From Superficieibacter sp. 1612_C1 (GTDB taxonomy: Bacteria > Pseudomonadota > Gammaproteobacteria > Enterobacterales > Enterobacteriaceae), in contig NZ_JADGMI010000005.1 of the NCBI RefSeq assembly GCF_015234305.1, positions 372,001 through 436,000 on the forward strand: a stretch of 64,000 nt of DNA. The letters run 5' to 3'. Made by a program: the position numbers and the translations under genes. Under the pieces are notes generated by a model. The model saw only the letters and a program-made list of their open reading frames with translations, searched no databases and was not told the DNA's origin. Of the stretch, positions 11,904 to 22,289 are shown one piece after another. Numbering within the stretch: the first letter of the stretch is position 1; every line of letters begins with the position of its first letter.

Positions 11904-12401
11904 ATGAATGTAGTCAGCACGCTCGCGCTGCGCCGCCTGACGGCTCAGGATAACCCGGCTATTGCCGCCGTTATCCGTCAGGTTTCCGCCGAATACGGCC
12001 TCACGGCCGATAAAGGCTATACGGTAGCCGATCCGAATCTGGATGAACTGTATCAACTCTATAGTCAGCCGGGTCACGCCTATTGGGTGGTTGAGCAGAA
12101 TGGTAAGGTCGTTGGTGGCGGCGGCATTGCGCCGCTGGCCTGTAGCGAGCCGGATATCTGTGAATTACAGAAGATGTATTTTCTGCCGTCGATTCGCGGT
12201 CAGGGACTGGCGAAAAAGCTGGCGCTGATGGCGCTGGATCATGCCCGTGAGCTGGGGTTTAAACGCTGCTATCTGGAAACTACCGCCTTTCTTAAAGAAG
12301 CGATAGGGCTATATGAACGGCTGGGCTTTAAACATATTGATGGCCCGCTGGGCTGCACCGGCCATGTGGATTGTGAAGTGCGGATGCTTAAAGATCTTTA
12401 A
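11904..12401 (+). CDS. yjgM: GNAT-family N-acetyltransferase YjgM
   Basis: A predicted acetyl-CoA-dependent N-acetyltransferase of 165 residues; its substrate is not known to me. The acetyl-CoA loop is [16 protein letters not shown] (R/Q-x-x-G-x-G/A motif A), followed by the typical [18 protein letters not shown] motif B. Homology to E. coli YjgM begins at [13 protein letters not shown], so I place the start at ATG 11904; an in-frame GTG at 11886 would add six residues. The Shine-Dalgarno (TTGGG) is weak. Confidence 0.9.
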   Translation: MNVVSTLALRRLTAQDNPAIAAVIRQVSAEYGLTADKGYTVADPNLDELYQLYSQPGHAYWVVEQNGKVVGGGGIAPLACSEPDICELQKMYFLPSIRGQGLAKKLALMALDHARELGFKRCYLETTAFLKEAIGLYERLGFKHIDGPLGCTGHVDCEVRMLKDL

Positions 12402-12479
12402 ATAACATTTATTCTCTTTTTACAGGATATAAATGTCTGAAGCGCTATTTTGGCATCTATAAAAGAGAATAAAGAACTG

Positions 12480-12508
12480 CGGGCCTGAAATGATTTCACA
12501 CAGGCCCG
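12480..12508. terminator. Hairpin between convergent yjgM and the miaE-downstream gene
   Basis: CGGGCCTG (12480-12487) pairs with CAGGCCCG (12501-12508), and the internal TGAAA/TTTCA can extend the stem. It lies between two convergent genes, as a bidirectional terminator would, but neither side has a clean T-run. Confidence 0.45.
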
Positions 12509-12514
12509 TCGGAA

Positions 12515-13237
12515 TTAATTCGATGAATCAATCGCAAAACGAATCACGCCCGCCGCTTTATCCTGCGGTAACGTCAGGACGCTATTCCACAGATCCTGCA
12601 CGATATTACAGGTGATTTTCTCTTTGCCAACACCACTGGCCGGATTGGACATAATCGACAAATCCTGCCCATATTTTTTACTCATCTGCTGCGCAACAGG
12701 CTGGATATCCTGCTGCGCATGTTCCCGCTCCTGCGGCGTCACGGTATGCTTGTTCGGCCCCATAGCGGCACGCATCATGGCGGCGTCAATCTCCATGCGG
12801 CGATTGAACATCTCCTGCGACAGAATGCGCATCGGGTTAATTCCCCCTTTCACATCCGGGAACAGAAAACGGTAGCAGTCATCATCGCTGACTTTCTGCA
12901 CGGCGGCGGTCTGCTCCATATTGATTTTCATGTAAGCCACTACATTTTCATCCGGCGCAGTTTGCAGACGCTGCATTTGCAGGTTCAACACCTGCGGCTG
13001 GATCGCATCAACGATCTGCTGCTCGGTTTTACCCTCTTTTTGCATGGTCAACGCGCGGGTACGAATAGACTCCCAAAGCTGCGGCTCCTGCTCTTTCAAT
13101 ACCTGATAAGTCGGCATGGTACTGACAATCGCGTCGAATTGTTCATCGTCCGTTTTAGCCGGGGAGCGGTGGGCGATCCAGGCAAAAGCCATAAACGAGA
13201 TGATGCCTGCCAGCACTGCAGTTGACCATTTTTTCAT
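12515..13237 (-). CDS. Membrane-anchored or exported protein of unknown function
   Basis: A 240-residue protein that I do not recognise functionally. It begins MKKWSTAVLAGIISFMAFAWIAHRS, a basic start and one hydrophobic segment that fit a signal anchor or uncleaved signal peptide, so the bulk should be periplasmic. The rest is helical and charged, contains only two cysteines, and has no catalytic motif I can name. The start at 13237 has AGGA at good spacing; the open frame continues upstream into miaE but that extension is spurious. It lies 16 bp downstream of miaE in the same direction, so the two are probably co-transcribed. Confidence 0.75.
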   Translation of the reverse strand: MKKWSTAVLAGIISFMAFAWIAHRSPAKTDDEQFDAIVSTMPTYQVLKEQEPQLWESIRTRALTMQKEGKTEQQIVDAIQPQVLNLQMQRLQTAPDENVVAYMKINMEQTAAVQKVSDDDCYRFLFPDVKGGINPMRILSQEMFNRRMEIDAAMMRAAMGPNKHTVTPQEREHAQQDIQPVAQQMSKKYGQDLSIMSNPASGVGKEKITCNIVQDLWNSVLTLPQDKAAGVIRFAIDSSN

Positions 13238-13253
13238 GTGATGTCCTGTGTTG

Positions 13254-14012
13254 TCAGACCGGAACCCCGCTATGAAAACGGAACTCATTGTCCTCTGTCG
13301 TAATAAGCGCCGCCTCGATGTGCCCGAAATGCCGCACGCGTGGCGTGATGTCATCACCGGCAATCTGCTGCGCCAGCGCGAGATAATCCTGATAATGACG
13401 CGCTTCTGAGCGTAGCAGGGAGAGGTAGAACTTTTGCAGATCCTCATCCAGATACGGCGCAAGCGCGGCAAAGCGTTCGCAGGAGCGGGCTTCGATATAC
13501 GCACCGCAAATCAGCTTGTCGATCAGCGTCAGCGGCTCGTGGGTGCGCACCTCTTTCAGCATGCCTTTAGCATAGCGGCTGGCGGTGATTTTGACGTAAG
13601 GAATACTACGCACCGCCATCGCCTCGCGCACCTGCCAGAAATGGTGTAATTCTTCTTTGATTAACAGCAGCATGCTGTCGATCAGCTGGCGTCCCCACGG
13701 ATCGTCGGTACGGGGCATCACGCTTTTACCAATTTGCTTATGCAGCGCCAGGAAGTCAGGCTCTGGCCCTTCGCGGAAAGTAAAGGCTTCATAAGGTTGC
13801 AGCCACGCCAGCAGCACATCGCCGCCCTCTTTATCGGCAACATACTTACGCACCAGCAGCATCGCGGTTTGCGCGGCTTTCAGTTCGCAGACCATATGGT
13901 CGGTGAGTAACAGCGGGAGGTTTGCCGGATCGCGGGCTTTATCGATCCACGCCTGAGGCGTCGGGCAGTGCAGGAATTGGGTAACGGGAGAGAGTAAGTG
14001 CTGGTAATTCAT
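13254..14012 (-). CDS. miaE: tRNA-(ms2io6A37) hydroxylase MiaE
   Basis: Non-haem di-iron monooxygenase that hydroxylates 2-methylthio-N6-isopentenyladenosine at position 37 of tRNAs reading U-starting codons, an oxygen-dependent step present in Salmonella but absent from E. coli. The 252-residue chain shows the two glutamate/histidine helices expected of a ferritin-like di-iron site: CELKAAQ, KEELHHFWQV, EARSCERF and SEARHYQDY. It sits between rraB and an unknown exported protein, all on the minus strand. A strong hairpin (14027-14050) lies just upstream of its Shine-Dalgarno. Confidence 0.95.
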   Translation of the reverse strand: MNYQHLLSPVTQFLHCPTPQAWIDKARDPANLPLLLTDHMVCELKAAQTAMLLVRKYVADKEGGDVLLAWLQPYEAFTFREGPEPDFLALHKQIGKSVMPRTDDPWGRQLIDSMLLLIKEELHHFWQVREAMAVRSIPYVKITASRYAKGMLKEVRTHEPLTLIDKLICGAYIEARSCERFAALAPYLDEDLQKFYLSLLRSEARHYQDYLALAQQIAGDDITPRVRHFGHIEAALITTEDNEFRFHSGVPV

Positions 14013-14026
14013 GAACGGTCCTGAGC

Positions 14027-14050
14027 GTGCGGCAGCCGAGGCTGCCGCAC
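14027..14050 (-). other. GC-rich hairpin in the rraB-miaE gap
   Basis: A 10-bp perfect stem (GTGCGGCAGC/GCTGCCGCAC, loop CGAG with possible further pairing) sits between the rraB stop and the miaE Shine-Dalgarno on the minus strand. There is no T-run, so it is not a standard terminator; mRNA stabilisation or partial attenuation between the two genes is possible. Confidence 0.5.
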
Positions 14051-14062
14051 CGGGTCGGTAAC

Positions 14063-14476
14063 TTAGTGACGCACGCCGTCGTCATCTTCGTCGATGTCAT
14101 CCTCGTCGCCGTCTTCGGCGTCGGGATCTTCGAAGTAGGTGCCCCAGCCGTCATATTCGACGTTGAATTTTTCAGCCAGCGTCATCAGCTGTTCCACCTG
14201 CGCGTCGATCAGATCGGCATTCAGCGCGCATTCGCTGAGGATGTCGCAACAGATGACTGTATCGCCCTCTTCCACTTCCAGCTCTTCCGGCTCGGTCACT
14301 TCGTAACCCAGTTTGAAGGCTTCTACCGCAAATTTCTCCAGCGTATCGAAGTCGTCAGCGGAAAGATGATGTTCAATGGTGTACAGGGCATCAGGATCGC
14401 TGCCGTCTTCAATTAATTCTTCAATGGTCAAGCGCGTCTCTTCGCGCTGCTCTTCCAGGTATTCCGGGTTTGCCAT
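14063..14476 (-). CDS. rraB: Ribonuclease E inhibitor RraB
   Basis: Small acidic cytoplasmic protein that binds RNase E and changes which transcripts it degrades. The 137 residues start [20 protein letters not shown] and end in a very acidic tail rich in Asp and Glu, as in E. coli RraB (138 residues). I start it at ATG 14476, preceded by GAGGAA; the open frame runs upstream to 14587 but into argI operator sequence. It is divergent from argI. Confidence 0.95.
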   Translation of the reverse strand: MANPEYLEEQREETRLTIEELIEDGSDPDALYTIEHHLSADDFDTLEKFAVEAFKLGYEVTEPEELEVEEGDTVICCDILSECALNADLIDAQVEQLMTLAEKFNVEYDGWGTYFEDPDAEDGDEDDIDEDDDGVRH

Positions 14477-14569
14477 GGCGAGTTCCTCATAAATTGCCGC
14501 AGTTACTTCTATTGTCACACACCGCTGACATTGCCTCCAGTCCATCCAGCAAAGATTTATGCACAGGGC

Positions 14570-14598
14570 TTGCAATTGAATATTCATACAGATAAATT
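14570..14598 (+). promoter_or_regulatory. argI promoter
   Basis: TTGCAA (14570-14575), a 17-bp spacer and TAAATT (14593-14598) form a sigma-70 promoter. The ARG boxes cover the spacer and -10 region, so arginine-bound ArgR would block RNA polymerase directly. Confidence 0.65.
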
Positions 14599-14613
14599 GA
14601 ATTTTAATGCAAC
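14575..14613 (+). promoter_or_regulatory. Two ARG boxes (ArgR operator) of argI
   Basis: Two 18-bp boxes of the form nnTGAATnnnnATTCAnn lie with starts 21 bp apart, the usual 3-bp gap: 14575-14592 (core TGAAT-ATTC-ATACA) and 14596-14613 (core TGAAT-TTTA-ATGCA). Each deviates from consensus at one position of the second half. Spacing and position match the E. coli argF/argI operators. Confidence 0.8.
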
Positions 14614-14640
14614 TAGTGACCTACGTCATGAGAGGGAAAT

Positions 14641-15645
14641 ATGTCGTCGTTCTACCAGAAACACTTTTTAAAGTTACTTGATTTCACCCCTGCGGAAATC
14701 AACACCCTGCTGCAACTCGCCGCCAGACTGAAGGCGGACAAAAAACAGGGCCAGGAAGTGCCGCAGCTTAGCGGTAAAAACATCGCGCTCATCTTCGAAA
14801 AAGACTCCACCCGTACACGATGCTCTTTCGAAGTTGCCGCATACGACCAGGGCGCGCGCGTCACGTATCTTGGCCCCAGCGGCAGCCAGATTGGTCATAA
14901 AGAATCGATCAAAGATACCGCCCGCGTGCTGGGCCGGATGTATGACGGCATTCAGTACCGCGGCCACGGGCAGGAGGTGGTCGAAACGCTGGCGGAGTTT
15001 GCCGGGGTGCCGGTGTGGAACGGGCTGACCAATGAGTTTCACCCGACGCAGCTGCTGGCCGATCTGCTGACCATGCAGGAGCATCTGCCGGGTAAAAAAT
15101 TTAATGAGATGACGCTGGTCTATGCAGGCGATGCACGCAATAACATGGGCAATACCATGCTGGAAGCCGCAGCGCTTACCGGGCTTGATTTGCGTCTGGT
15201 GGCCCCAAAAGCCTGCTGGCCGGAAGAGCGCCTGGTTGCCGAGTGCAAGGCGCTGGCGGCGCAGACCGGCGGTAAAATCACCCTGACGGAGGATGTCGCG
15301 GCGGGCGTGAAGGGCGCGGACTTTATCTATACCGACGTCTGGGTATCGATGGGGGAAGCCAAAGAGAAGTGGGCCGAGCGTATCGCCCTGCTGCGTGATT
15401 ATCAGGTGAACAGCAATATGATGCAGTTAACCGGCAACCCGCAGGTGAAGTTTCTGCACTGTCTCCCCGCGTTCCACGATGATCAAACCCTTCTCGGTAA
15501 GCAGATGGTCGCAGAGTATGGTCTGCAAGGCGGCATGGAAGTGACGGATGAGGTGTTTGAGTCTGCCGCCAGCATTGTGTTCGATCAGGCGGAAAACCGG
15601 ATGCACACCATTAAGGCAGTGATGGTGGCGACACTGGCGAAATAG
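14641..15645 (+). CDS. argI: Ornithine carbamoyltransferase, anabolic (ArgI/ArgF)
   Basis: Makes citrulline from ornithine and carbamoyl phosphate in arginine biosynthesis. The 334-residue chain has the carbamoyl-phosphate motif [10 protein letters not shown], the HPTQ motif in [12 protein letters not shown] and the ornithine-loop HCLPAFHD. Two ARG boxes overlap its promoter, which marks it as the biosynthetic, arginine-repressed copy, in contrast to arcB 4 kb downstream. Gene order rraB-argI-tabA is that of E. coli. Confidence 0.95.
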   Translation: MSSFYQKHFLKLLDFTPAEINTLLQLAARLKADKKQGQEVPQLSGKNIALIFEKDSTRTRCSFEVAAYDQGARVTYLGPSGSQIGHKESIKDTARVLGRMYDGIQYRGHGQEVVETLAEFAGVPVWNGLTNEFHPTQLLADLLTMQEHLPGKKFNEMTLVYAGDARNNMGNTMLEAAALTGLDLRLVAPKACWPEERLVAECKALAAQTGGKITLTEDVAAGVKGADFIYTDVWVSMGEAKEKWAERIALLRDYQVNSNMMQLTGNPQVKFLHCLPAFHDDQTLLGKQMVAEYGLQGGMEVTDEVFESAASIVFDQAENRMHTIKAVMVATLAK

Positions 15646-15652
15646 ACGCTGT

Positions 15653-15676
15653 AGCGCTGCGATCGTTCGCAGCGCT
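15653..15676. terminator. Hairpin between convergent argI and tabA
   Basis: A perfect 10-bp stem (AGCGCTGCGA/TCGCAGCGCT, loop TCGT) lies directly after the argI stop and ten bases before the tabA stop. There is no strong T-run on either side, but its position suggests a shared bidirectional terminator. Confidence 0.55.
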
Positions 15677-15686
15677 AATTCCCGCC

Positions 15687-16804
<1,118 letters not shown>

Positions 16805-18025
16805 ATGGAAAAAAATTATGTCGGTTCCGAGGTGGGAACATTGCGAAGCGTGATGCTTCATCGACCTAATCTGAGCCTGAAAAGATTAACCCCGTCAAAT
16901 TGCCAGGAATTGCTGTTTGATGATGTCTTATCCGTTGAACGGGCGGGAGCCGAGCATGACATTTTTGCCAGCACCCTGCGCGATCAGGGCGTGGAAGTGC
17001 TGTTATTAACCGATCTTCTGGCGCAAACGCTTGATATTCCTGAAGCGAAAGAGTGGCTGCTGACCACTCAGGTGTCGGATTATCGCCTCGGGCCGGGCTT
17101 TGCTTCCGACGTTCGCAGCTGGCTGGCGGATATGCAGCACCGGCAACTGGCGCGTCATTTAAGCGGCGGTCTGACCTACGGAGAAATTCCTTCATTTATA
17201 AAAAATATTGTAGTGGATACCCACGACGCGAATGATTTTATTATGAAGCCGTTGCCTAATCATTTATTTACCCGCGATACGTCATGCTGGATTTATAACG
17301 GTGTGTCGATTAATCCCATGGCAAAACCGGCACGTCAGCGGGAAACCAACAATTTGCGGGCTATTTATCGCTGGCATCCGGCATTTGCCAACGGCGATTT
17401 TATAAAATATTTCGGCGACGAGAATATTAATTACGATCACGCCACCCTCGAAGGGGGCGATGTATTAGTCATTGGACGCGGGGCTGTCCTGATTGGTCTC
17501 TCCGAACGGACGACCCCGCAGGGCGTGGAATTCCTTGCCACCGCCTTATTTAAACACCGCCAGGCCGAACGCGTGGTGGTGGTCGAACTGCCCAAACATC
17601 GCTCCTGTATGCATCTCGATACGGTGATGACCCACATCGATGTTGACACCTTCTCCGTTTACCCCGAAGTGGTTCGCAAAGAATCCCAGTGCTGGACCCT
17701 GACGCCGGACGGACGAGGCGGGCTGGATCGCGTTCAGGAAACCAGCCTGCTGCACGCCATCGAAAAAGCGCTGGGTATTGATCAGGTGCAGCTGATCACC
17801 ACCGGCGGCGATGCCTTCGAAGCCGAGCGCGAACAGTGGAACGACGCCAATAACGTGCTGACCCTGCGCCCTGGCGTGGTGGTGGGCTACGAGCGCAACG
17901 TCTGGACCAACGAAAAATATGACAAAGCCGGTATCACCGTGCTGCCGATCCCCGGCGACGAACTGGGTCGCGGACGCGGCGGCGCACGCTGCATGAGCTG
18001 CCCACTGCAACGCGATGGCATTTAA
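16805..18025 (+). CDS. arcA: Arginine deiminase
   Basis: First enzyme of the arginine deiminase pathway: arginine to citrulline plus ammonia. The 406-residue chain carries the catalytic elements of the guanidino-modifying superfamily: the FTRDTSCWI loop with the substrate-binding Asp, LEGGDVL, the His/Asp motif [11 protein letters not shown], and the C-terminal nucleophilic Cys in [20 protein letters not shown] precedes the ATG. It heads the operon arcA-arcC-arcB-arcD. The likely role is ATP generation and acid resistance under low oxygen or energy limitation, in line with the candidate CRP site upstream. Confidence 0.96.
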   Translation: MEKNYVGSEVGTLRSVMLHRPNLSLKRLTPSNCQELLFDDVLSVERAGAEHDIFASTLRDQGVEVLLLTDLLAQTLDIPEAKEWLLTTQVSDYRLGPGFASDVRSWLADMQHRQLARHLSGGLTYGEIPSFIKNIVVDTHDANDFIMKPLPNHLFTRDTSCWIYNGVSINPMAKPARQRETNNLRAIYRWHPAFANGDFIKYFGDENINYDHATLEGGDVLVIGRGAVLIGLSERTTPQGVEFLATALFKHRQAERVVVVELPKHRSCMHLDTVMTHIDVDTFSVYPEVVRKESQCWTLTPDGRGGLDRVQETSLLHAIEKALGIDQVQLITTGGDAFEAEREQWNDANNVLTLRPGVVVGYERNVWTNEKYDKAGITVLPIPGDELGRGRGGARCMSCPLQRDGI

Positions 18026-18035
18026 GGAGCCTGTG

Positions 18036-18971
18036 ATGGACATGAAACCCACTCTGGTCGTCGCGCTCGGCGGCAACGCGCTGTTAAAACGCGGCGAGCC
18101 GCTGGAAGCGGATATTCAGCGTAAAAATATCGATCTGGCGGCGGCGACAATTGCCAGCCTGACCCGGCAATGGCGCGTGGTGCTGGTGCATGGCAACGGG
18201 CCGCAGGTGGGCCTGCTGGCGTTACAGAACAGCGCCTGCGATGCCGTTACGCCTTATCCGCTCGACATTCTCGGCGCGGAAAGTCAGGGGATGATTGGCT
18301 ATATGCTTCAGCAGTCGCTTAAAAATCAACTTCCTGAACGCCATATCAGCGTGCTGCTCACACAGGTCGAAGTCGATGCCGACGATCCGGCCTTCAGCAA
18401 CCCGACCAAATACATTGGTCCGGTGTATGACCAGATGCAGGCCGACGCGCTCAGCCAGGAGAAAGGCTGGACGTTTAAGGCCGATGGCCGCTGGTTTCGC
18501 CGCGTCGTGCCCTCACCTCTCCCCGCTCACATTGTGGAAAGCGATGCCATTCAGGCGCTGCTCGAACGCGATCACCTGGTGATCTGCAACGGCGGCGGCG
18601 GCGTTCCGGTGGTGCAAAAAGCCGACGGCTACCACGGCGTTGAAGCGGTGATCGACAAAGATCTCTCTGCCGCGCTGCTGGCCCGCCAGCTTCATGCCGA
18701 CGCGCTGCTTATCCTGACCGATGCAGATGCGGTGTACCTCGACTGGGGCACGCCGGGGCAGCGCCCCTTGATTCAGGCGACGCCGGAGTTGCTCAGAAAT
18801 ATGCAGTTCGATGCCGGGTCAATGGGGCCAAAAATCGCGGCCTGCTGCCGCTACGTTGAAGCCTGCCACGGGCGCGCCGGGATCGGCGCGCTGGCAGATG
18901 GCCCAGCCATTTTGTCCGGGGATAAAGGCACGTTGATTCGCATGGAAAACATGACGTCTGCTGCCCTGTAA
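18036..18971 (+). CDS. arcC: Carbamate kinase
   Basis: Third enzyme of the arginine deiminase pathway; converts carbamoyl phosphate plus ADP to ATP, ammonia and CO2. The 311-residue amino-acid-kinase-fold protein shows VVALGGNALLKRGE, VLVHGNGPQVGLLALQ, ICNGGGGVPV and LLILTDADAVYLDWG. I start it at ATG 18036 (MDMKPTLVVALGG), six bases after AAGGAG; a frame extending to 18015 overlaps the arcA end. It is 10 bp after arcA and 20 bp before arcB. The order arcA-arcC-arcB differs from the arcDABC order of Pseudomonas. Confidence 0.95.
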   Translation: MDMKPTLVVALGGNALLKRGEPLEADIQRKNIDLAAATIASLTRQWRVVLVHGNGPQVGLLALQNSACDAVTPYPLDILGAESQGMIGYMLQQSLKNQLPERHISVLLTQVEVDADDPAFSNPTKYIGPVYDQMQADALSQEKGWTFKADGRWFRRVVPSPLPAHIVESDAIQALLERDHLVICNGGGGVPVVQKADGYHGVEAVIDKDLSAALLARQLHADALLILTDADAVYLDWGTPGQRPLIQATPELLRNMQFDAGSMGPKIAACCRYVEACHGRAGIGALADGPAILSGDKGTLIRMENMTSAAL

Positions 18972-18991
18972 TTTAAAAAAAGGAATGAATC

Positions 18992-19996
18992 ATGGCTATC
19001 TCTCTAAAAAACCGCAATTTTCTCAAACTGCTGGACTATACCCCGGCAGAAATACAGTACCTGATCGATCTGGCCATTGAACTGAAAGCCGCCAAAAAAG
19101 CGGGGCGCGAAAAGCCGATGCTGAAAGGCAAAAATATCGCGCTGATTTTTGAAAAAACCTCCACCCGTACCCGCTGCGCCTTTGAAGTCGGGGCCTTCGA
19201 TCAGGGCGCTCAGGTCACCTACCTCGGCCCCAGCGGCTCGCAAATCGGTCATAAAGAGTCGATGAAAGATACCGCGCGGGTGCTGGGACGGATGTACGAC
19301 GGTATTGAGTACCGCGGCTTTGGTCAGCAAATTGTTGAGGAGCTGGGCGCTTATGCCGGCGTGCCGGTGTGGAACGGACTGACGGACGAATTTCACCCGA
19401 CGCAAATTCTCGCCGATCTGATGACCATGCTGGAGCATGCGCCGGGCAAATCGCTGGCGGAACTGCGCTTTGCCTATCTGGGCGATGCGCGCAATAACAT
19501 GGGCAACTCCCTGATGGTCGGCGCGGCGAAAATGGGGATGGACATCCGCCTGGTGGCCCCGACATCCTTCTGGCCCGACGAGGCACTGGTCGCACAGTGT
19601 CAGACCATCGCCCGGGAAACCGGCGCACGCATCACCCTCACCGAGGACGTTGAAGAAGGCGTCCACGGCGTCGATTTCCTCTACACCGATGTATGGGTAT
19701 CAATGGGCGAGCCGAAAGAAGCGTGGGCGGAACGCGTCAGCCTGATGAAACCCTACCAGATTAATCAGCAGGTGCTGGACGCTACCGGCAATGCGCAGGT
19801 GAAATTTATGCACTGCCTTCCCGCCTTCCATAACGAACACACTAAAACCGGTCGTGAAATCGAAATGGCTTACGGCATGAAAGGGCTGGAGGTCACGGAA
19901 GAGGTGTTCGAGTCGCCGCACTCCATCGTCTTTGATGAAGCGGAAAACCGTATGCATACCATCAAAGCGGTGATGGTGGCGACACTCGGCGAGTAA
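18992..19996 (+). CDS. arcB: Ornithine carbamoyltransferase, catabolic
   Basis: Second step of the arginine deiminase pathway: phosphorolysis of citrulline to ornithine and carbamoyl phosphate. At 334 residues it is exactly as long as the argI product and clearly its paralogue, with [22 protein letters not shown] and [10 protein letters not shown]. Assignment to catabolism rests on its place between arcC and the antiporter, and on the absence of ARG boxes before it; catalytic residues alone do not separate the two. Shine-Dalgarno AAAGGAATG precedes the ATG. Confidence 0.92.
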   Translation: MAISLKNRNFLKLLDYTPAEIQYLIDLAIELKAAKKAGREKPMLKGKNIALIFEKTSTRTRCAFEVGAFDQGAQVTYLGPSGSQIGHKESMKDTARVLGRMYDGIEYRGFGQQIVEELGAYAGVPVWNGLTDEFHPTQILADLMTMLEHAPGKSLAELRFAYLGDARNNMGNSLMVGAAKMGMDIRLVAPTSFWPDEALVAQCQTIARETGARITLTEDVEEGVHGVDFLYTDVWVSMGEPKEAWAERVSLMKPYQINQQVLDATGNAQVKFMHCLPAFHNEHTKTGREIEMAYGMKGLEVTEEVFESPHSIVFDEAENRMHTIKAVMVATLGE

Positions 19997-20042
19997 TCAC
20001 GCTCCGGCCTGCTGACTGGCAGGCCGGGACAGGGAACCTATC

Positions 20043-21446
20043 ATGAGTAAATTCAAATTCCCCTCGGCTTACACGATTTTGTTTATTCTTATCGCCCTGG
20101 TCGCCGTGCTGACGTGGCTGATCCCGGCCGGGCAATATCATATGGCGATGAACGACGCGCTGGGCAAAGCGGTGCCGGTAGCCGGCACCTACGCGCACGT
20201 GGCGGCCCATCCGCAAGGCATTATCGCGGTAGTGATGGCCCCGATTAGCGGACTGTACGATCCCGAAACTGGTCAGGCGGGTGCCATCGACGTGGCGCTG
20301 TTTATTTTGATCATCGGTGGCTTCCTCGGCATTGTGACCAGAACCGGAGCCATCGATGCCGGGATCGAGTGCGTTACCCTGCGTCTGCGCGGACGCGAAG
20401 AGTGGATGATCCCCATCCTGATGGCCCTGTTTGCCGCCGGCGGTACCATTTACGGGATGGCAGAAGAGTCGCTGCCTTTTTATACTCTGCTGGTGCCGGT
20501 CATGCTGGCGGCACGGTTTGACCCGGTGGTTGCCGCCTCGACGATCCTGCTCGGCGCGGGGATTGGCACGCTGGGCTCCACTATCAATCCTTTTGCAACG
20601 GTCATTGCCGCTAACGCTGCCGGAATTCCTTTTACCGACGGGATCGGGATGCGCGCGGTGTTGCTGGTGGCAGGCTGGATCATTTGCGTGGTCTGGGTGA
20701 TGCGCTATGCCCGTCAGGTCCGGCTCGACCCTTCCCGTTCTATCGTCGCCGATAAACAAGAAGAAAACCGGGCGCATTTTCTCGGGGAAAAAACGCAGGA
20801 CTCGCTGGCATTTACGCCAGTGCGTAAGCTGATCCTGGTGATTTTTGCCCTCGCGTTCGCCGTGATGATTTATGGCGTGGCGGTGCAGGGATGGTGGATG
20901 GCGGAAATTTCGGCGGTTTTTCTCGTCGCGGCGATTATCGTCGGTATCATTGCCCGAATGAGTGAAGAGGAACTGACCTCGACCTTTATCAACGGTGCAC
21001 GGGAGTTGCTGGGCGTGGCGCTGATTATCGGTATCGCGCGCGGCATTGTGGTGATTATGGATAAAGGCATGATTACCCACACGATCCTGCACAGCGCGGA
21101 GGAGACCGTCAGCGGCCTTTCCAGCATGGCCTTTATCAACGTGATGTACTGGCTGGAGGTGGTACTTTCCTTCCTCGTGCCGTCGTCGTCGGGTCTTGCC
21201 GTGTTAACCATGCCCATTATGGCACCGCTGGCGGATTTTGCTGGCGTGCCGCGCGATCTGGTGGTCACCGCTTACCAGTCCGCCTCCGGGATTGTTAACC
21301 TGGTGACGCCAACTTCGGCAGTGGTAATGGGCGGACTGGCGATTGCCCGCGTTCCTTACGTACGTTATCTGAAGTGGGTTGCGCCGCTGCTCGTCATCCT
21401 GACGCTGGTTATTATGGCAACTTTAAGCATCGGGGCATTACTATAG
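20043..21446 (+). CDS. arcD: YfcC-family membrane transporter, probable arginine:ornithine exchanger
   Basis: A 467-residue integral membrane protein with about a dozen hydrophobic segments, beginning MSKFKFPSAYTILFILIALVAV. It belongs to the YfcC/ArcD-like group of the ion transporter superfamily; motifs such as GMAEESLPFY, LGSTINPFAT and FLVPSSSGLAVLTMP are typical. Its position as last gene of the arc operon strongly suggests exchange of external arginine for ornithine, which makes the pathway energetically worthwhile. The family also contains transporters of other amino acids or dicarboxylates, so the substrate is inferred from context. Confidence 0.82.
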   Translation: MSKFKFPSAYTILFILIALVAVLTWLIPAGQYHMAMNDALGKAVPVAGTYAHVAAHPQGIIAVVMAPISGLYDPETGQAGAIDVALFILIIGGFLGIVTRTGAIDAGIECVTLRLRGREEWMIPILMALFAAGGTIYGMAEESLPFYTLLVPVMLAARFDPVVAASTILLGAGIGTLGSTINPFATVIAANAAGIPFTDGIGMRAVLLVAGWIICVVWVMRYARQVRLDPSRSIVADKQEENRAHFLGEKTQDSLAFTPVRKLILVIFALAFAVMIYGVAVQGWWMAEISAVFLVAAIIVGIIARMSEEELTSTFINGARELLGVALIIGIARGIVVIMDKGMITHTILHSAEETVSGLSSMAFINVMYWLEVVLSFLVPSSSGLAVLTMPIMAPLADFAGVPRDLVVTAYQSASGIVNLVTPTSAVVMGGLAIARVPYVRYLKWVAPLLVILTLVIMATLSIGALL

Positions 21447-21452
21447 GTACGG

Positions 21453-21481
21453 TGGCGCTGCACCTGAAGGACGCAGCGCCA
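21453..21481 (+). terminator. Hairpin after the arc antiporter gene
   Basis: A 9-bp stem (TGGCGCTGC at 21453-21461, GCAGCGCCA at 21473-21481) lies seven bases after the antiporter stop, followed by TTCATTCG, not a strong T-run. A second weaker stem (TCCCTTC/GAAGGGA, 21511-21534) follows. Together they may separate the arc operon from the regulator gene. Confidence 0.45.
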
Positions 21482-21571
21482 TTCATTCGAACTCAATGAC
21501 ATCATACGGTATCCCTTCGCATGCGGGAGAAGGGAGAGGCTGATAACAAACTGATATTACAGGATAAAAGA

Positions 21572-22051
21572 ATGAAGGAATATGGTGAATACTCCCCCAA
21601 AGAACAGCTTCAGCTCACCGTGTGTCAGCGTTTGATTGCCGAAAAAAGCTACTTTTCGCAGGAAGAGATTCGCCGTGACTTACAGCTGCATGGCTTTGAA
21701 AATATTAGCCAGTCTTCAGTCTCGCGCCTGCTCACGCTGCTGGGGGTGATAAAAATTCGCAACGCCCGCGGGCAAAAAATTTATTCGCTGAACCCTAAAC
21801 TACGCCCCGCGCCGGACGCGGCGCGATCGGTGGCGGAGATGGTGGTCAGCGTGGAGCACAACAGCGAATTTATTCTTATTCATACCGTGCCGGGCTATGG
21901 CCGGGCGGTGGCGCGGATCCTCGATCATCGCGCGCTGCCGGAGGTGTTGGGCATTGTGGCGAGCGGCAATATCGTCTGGGTCGCGCCGCGGGCGGTGAAG
22001 CGCACCGCGCTGGTCCACAAGCAGATTAATTACATACTAAATATGAATTAA
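21572..22051 (+). CDS. ArgR-family transcriptional regulator, paralogue next to the arc operon
   Basis: A 159-residue arginine-repressor-type protein with the N-terminal winged helix (EEIRRDLQLHGFENISQSSVSRLLTLLGVIKI) and an ArgR C-terminal oligomerisation domain. The start at ATG 21572 has AGGA seven bases upstream. In E. coli ArgR the loop GTIAGDDTIF supplies two aspartates that bind L-arginine and stabilise the hexamer; the equivalent loop here reads GIVASGNIVW and lacks both. This is therefore not the housekeeping ArgR. It probably regulates the adjacent arc genes, perhaps with altered or no arginine response. A similar gene accompanies the Salmonella arc cluster, from memory. Confidence 0.85.
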   Translation: MKEYGEYSPKEQLQLTVCQRLIAEKSYFSQEEIRRDLQLHGFENISQSSVSRLLTLLGVIKIRNARGQKIYSLNPKLRPAPDAARSVAEMVVSVEHNSEFILIHTVPGYGRAVARILDHRALPEVLGIVASGNIVWVAPRAVKRTALVHKQINYILNMN

Positions 22052-22096
22052 TATTCAATAGAACCGTTTGCGTTGAATAAAAACGCCATGAATCGC

Positions 22097-22124
22097 TTGA
22101 TCCCGTTTTAGAGCTGAGTATAAT
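22097..22124 (+). promoter_or_regulatory. pyrBI promoter
   Basis: TTGATC (22097-22102), 16-bp spacer, and a perfect TATAAT (22119-22124), 25 bp upstream of the leader-peptide ATG. Confidence 0.75.
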
Positions 22125-22149
22125 CGCCGACAATTTGCCGGGAGGAAGC

Positions 22150-22287
22150 ATGGTCCAGTGTCTACGACATACTGTCTTAGCGCACCTGAAACAGGGTGCA
22201 GGCCTGCCGTTTTTCTTTCCGTTGCTCAATACATTCTCAAAGCCCCTCATTGCAGGGGCTTTTTTTTGCCCAGGCGTCAGGAGATAA
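22150..22287 (+). CDS. pyrL: pyrBI operon leader peptide PyrL
   Basis: A 45-codon leader peptide starting [10 protein letters not shown] and ending CPGVRR, preceded by GGAGGAAGC. Its stop lies two bases before the pyrB ATG. It contains the U-rich stretch encoding LPFFFPL, where polymerase pauses when UTP is low. Coupled translation then runs into the attenuator stem and prevents termination, so the operon is expressed on pyrimidine limitation. The peptide matches E. coli PyrL in length and in both ends. Confidence 0.93.
   Translation: MVQCLRHTVLAHLKQGAGLPFFFPLLNTFSKPLIAGAFFCPGVRR
22241..22268 (+). terminator. UTP-sensing attenuator of pyrBI
   Basis: A 7-bp stem (AGCCCCT/AGGGGCT, loop CATTGC) is followed by an eight-T run. 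It lies inside the pyrL reading frame, 20-odd bases before pyrB, exactly where the E. coli attenuator lies. Confidence 0.92.
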
Positions 22288-22289
22288 AC

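Noticed and set aside
13238-13504. N-terminal extension of the exported protein downstream of miaE
   Set aside because: It overlaps miaE, reads as low-complexity basic sequence, and a good Shine-Dalgarno plus signal anchor occur at the ATG at 13237.
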